From assembly GCA_002504525.1 (NCBI GenBank), contig DATD01000016.1, positions 1 to 12,537 on the forward strand: 12,537 bases of DNA, written 5' to 3'. The notes below the pieces were generated by a model. That model saw only the letters and a program-made list of their open reading frames with translations. It did not search any database and was not told the origin of the DNA. This DNA comes from Methanomassiliicoccus sp. UBA345. GTDB taxonomy: Archaea; Thermoplasmatota; Thermoplasmata; Methanomassiliicoccales; Methanomassiliicoccaceae. Each line of letters starts with the position of its first letter. The first letter of the stretch is position 1. The translations under genes and the position numbers were made by a program. Of this stretch, positions 12,211-12,537 are shown piece by piece.

Positions 12211-12537
12211 TCAGCGCCACAGCACTTCGACCTCATCGGTGCGGAAGCGCTGATCGACCTTGGTGTCGGCAACGTTCATTCGCGCCCCCGCCCGGTGCAT
12301 GACCATCCCGGTCCAGGCGATCATGGCGCCGTTGTCCACGCACAGCTTGGGCTCGGGCACGTACATGCGGGCGCCGCGCTCCTCGGCCATGGTGGTCACC
12401 ATCGCCCGGAGGCGCTTGTTCTGCACCACTCCGCCTCCCAACAGCACCTCGTCCTTCTCGATGTGCGCCATCGCCCTCTCCGTCACCTCGGTCAGCATGG
12501 CGAAGCAGGTCTCCTGCACCGAGAAGCAGATGTCCTC
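12211..12537 (-). CDS. kae1: Kae1 / TsaD family tRNA N6-threonylcarbamoyladenosine synthase subunit (5' part outside window)
   Basis: Only the C-terminal 108 residues are present; the gene continues past the right edge. Recognisable segments are FSVQETCFAMLTEVTERAMA, then GGGVVQNKRLR, ERGARMYVPEP, DNGAMIAWTG with the metal-ligand Asp, and the terminal QRFRTDEVEVLWR. Kae1 is the ASKHA-fold catalytic subunit of the archaeal KEOPS complex, which makes t6A37 on ANN-decoding tRNAs. The protein stops directly after the RTDEV motif, where several archaea (for example Methanocaldococcus) carry a fused Bud32 kinase, so here Bud32 must be encoded elsewhere or lie outside the window. It is convergent with recJ, with 1 nt between the stops. 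Confidence 0.93.
   Translation of the reverse strand, partial: EDICFSVQETCFAMLTEVTERAMAHIEKDEVLLGGGVVQNKRLRAMVTTMAEERGARMYVPEPKLCVDNGAMIAWTGMVMHRAGARMNVADTKVDQRFRTDEVEVLWR

Noticed and set aside
1..12537. CRISPR array, tRNA/rRNA genes, insertion sequences or a defence/mobile island
   Set aside because: No spaced direct repeats, tRNA-like cloverleaf, transposase, integrase or restriction/defence genes were seen, and nearly all sequence is accounted for by housekeeping-type genes.

Overview
The window reads as a stretch of archaeal chromosome, rich in G+C and densely packed. The archaeal assignment rests on a fibrillarin-like rRNA 2'-O-methylase, an archaeal-type ribosomal protein S15 followed by an archaeal RecJ-like DHH nuclease, the 3' part of a Kae1 gene, and TATA-like promoters in place of bacterial -35/-10 boxes. 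The gene content and G+C-rich codon use fit a euryarchaeon of the Thermoplasmata, probably the Methanomassiliicoccales. That finer placement is inference from general resemblance, not a search result. No CRISPR array, insertion sequence, tRNA/rRNA gene, integrase or defence island is visible. It looks like ordinary housekeeping chromosome with several small uncharacterised genes.

Layout, left to right. (1) 2-2647 (+): the 3' part of an HD-domain gene, overlapping (ATGA) a Ppx/GppA-type exopolyphosphatase that carries its own related HD domain, then a stand-alone LigD-type 3'-phosphoesterase. (2) 2735-2956 (-): a 73-residue protein of unknown function with its own promoter and a perfect 10-bp hairpin across its stop codon. 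(3) 3211-5732 (+): a phosphoglucosamine mutase overlapping a GlmU-like bifunctional sugar-1-phosphate nucleotidylyltransferase/acetyltransferase, together most of a route to UDP-GlcNAc. (4) 7679-5729 (-): an IMPase-family phosphatase, an NAD kinase and a JAMM/MPN+ metalloprotease-like protein, each overlapping the next by 4 nt. (5) 7772-8152 (+): a very short Hsp20. (6) 9198-8169 (-): a coiled-coil/winged-helix protein, then two small proteins that share a spaced motif. (7) 9292-10316 (+): fibrillarin FlpA overlapping a Nudix hydrolase. (8) 10393-12209 (+): ribosomal protein S15 overlapping a RecJ-like DHH phosphoesterase. (9) 12211 to the right edge (-): the C-terminal part of Kae1.

Organisation. 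Genes inside operons are joined by 4-nt ATGA/GTGA/TTGA overlaps, often behind strong Shine-Dalgarno sequences. Convergent genes abut: the stop codons at 5729-5732 share one CTAG, recJ and kae1 are 1 nt apart, and hsp20 and its neighbour are 16 nt apart. Several first-of-operon genes (flpA, the IMPase gene, the winged-helix gene) have a TATA-like box about 25-30 nt before the start codon and no Shine-Dalgarno, suggesting leaderless mRNAs.

The points most worth a second look are the IMPase/NAD kinase pair, in the same order as the fused NAD kinase/NADP phosphatase of Methanocaldococcus; the two small tandem genes with the shared motif; the duplicated HD domain beside the exopolyphosphatase; and two inverted repeats placed like operators at promoters.
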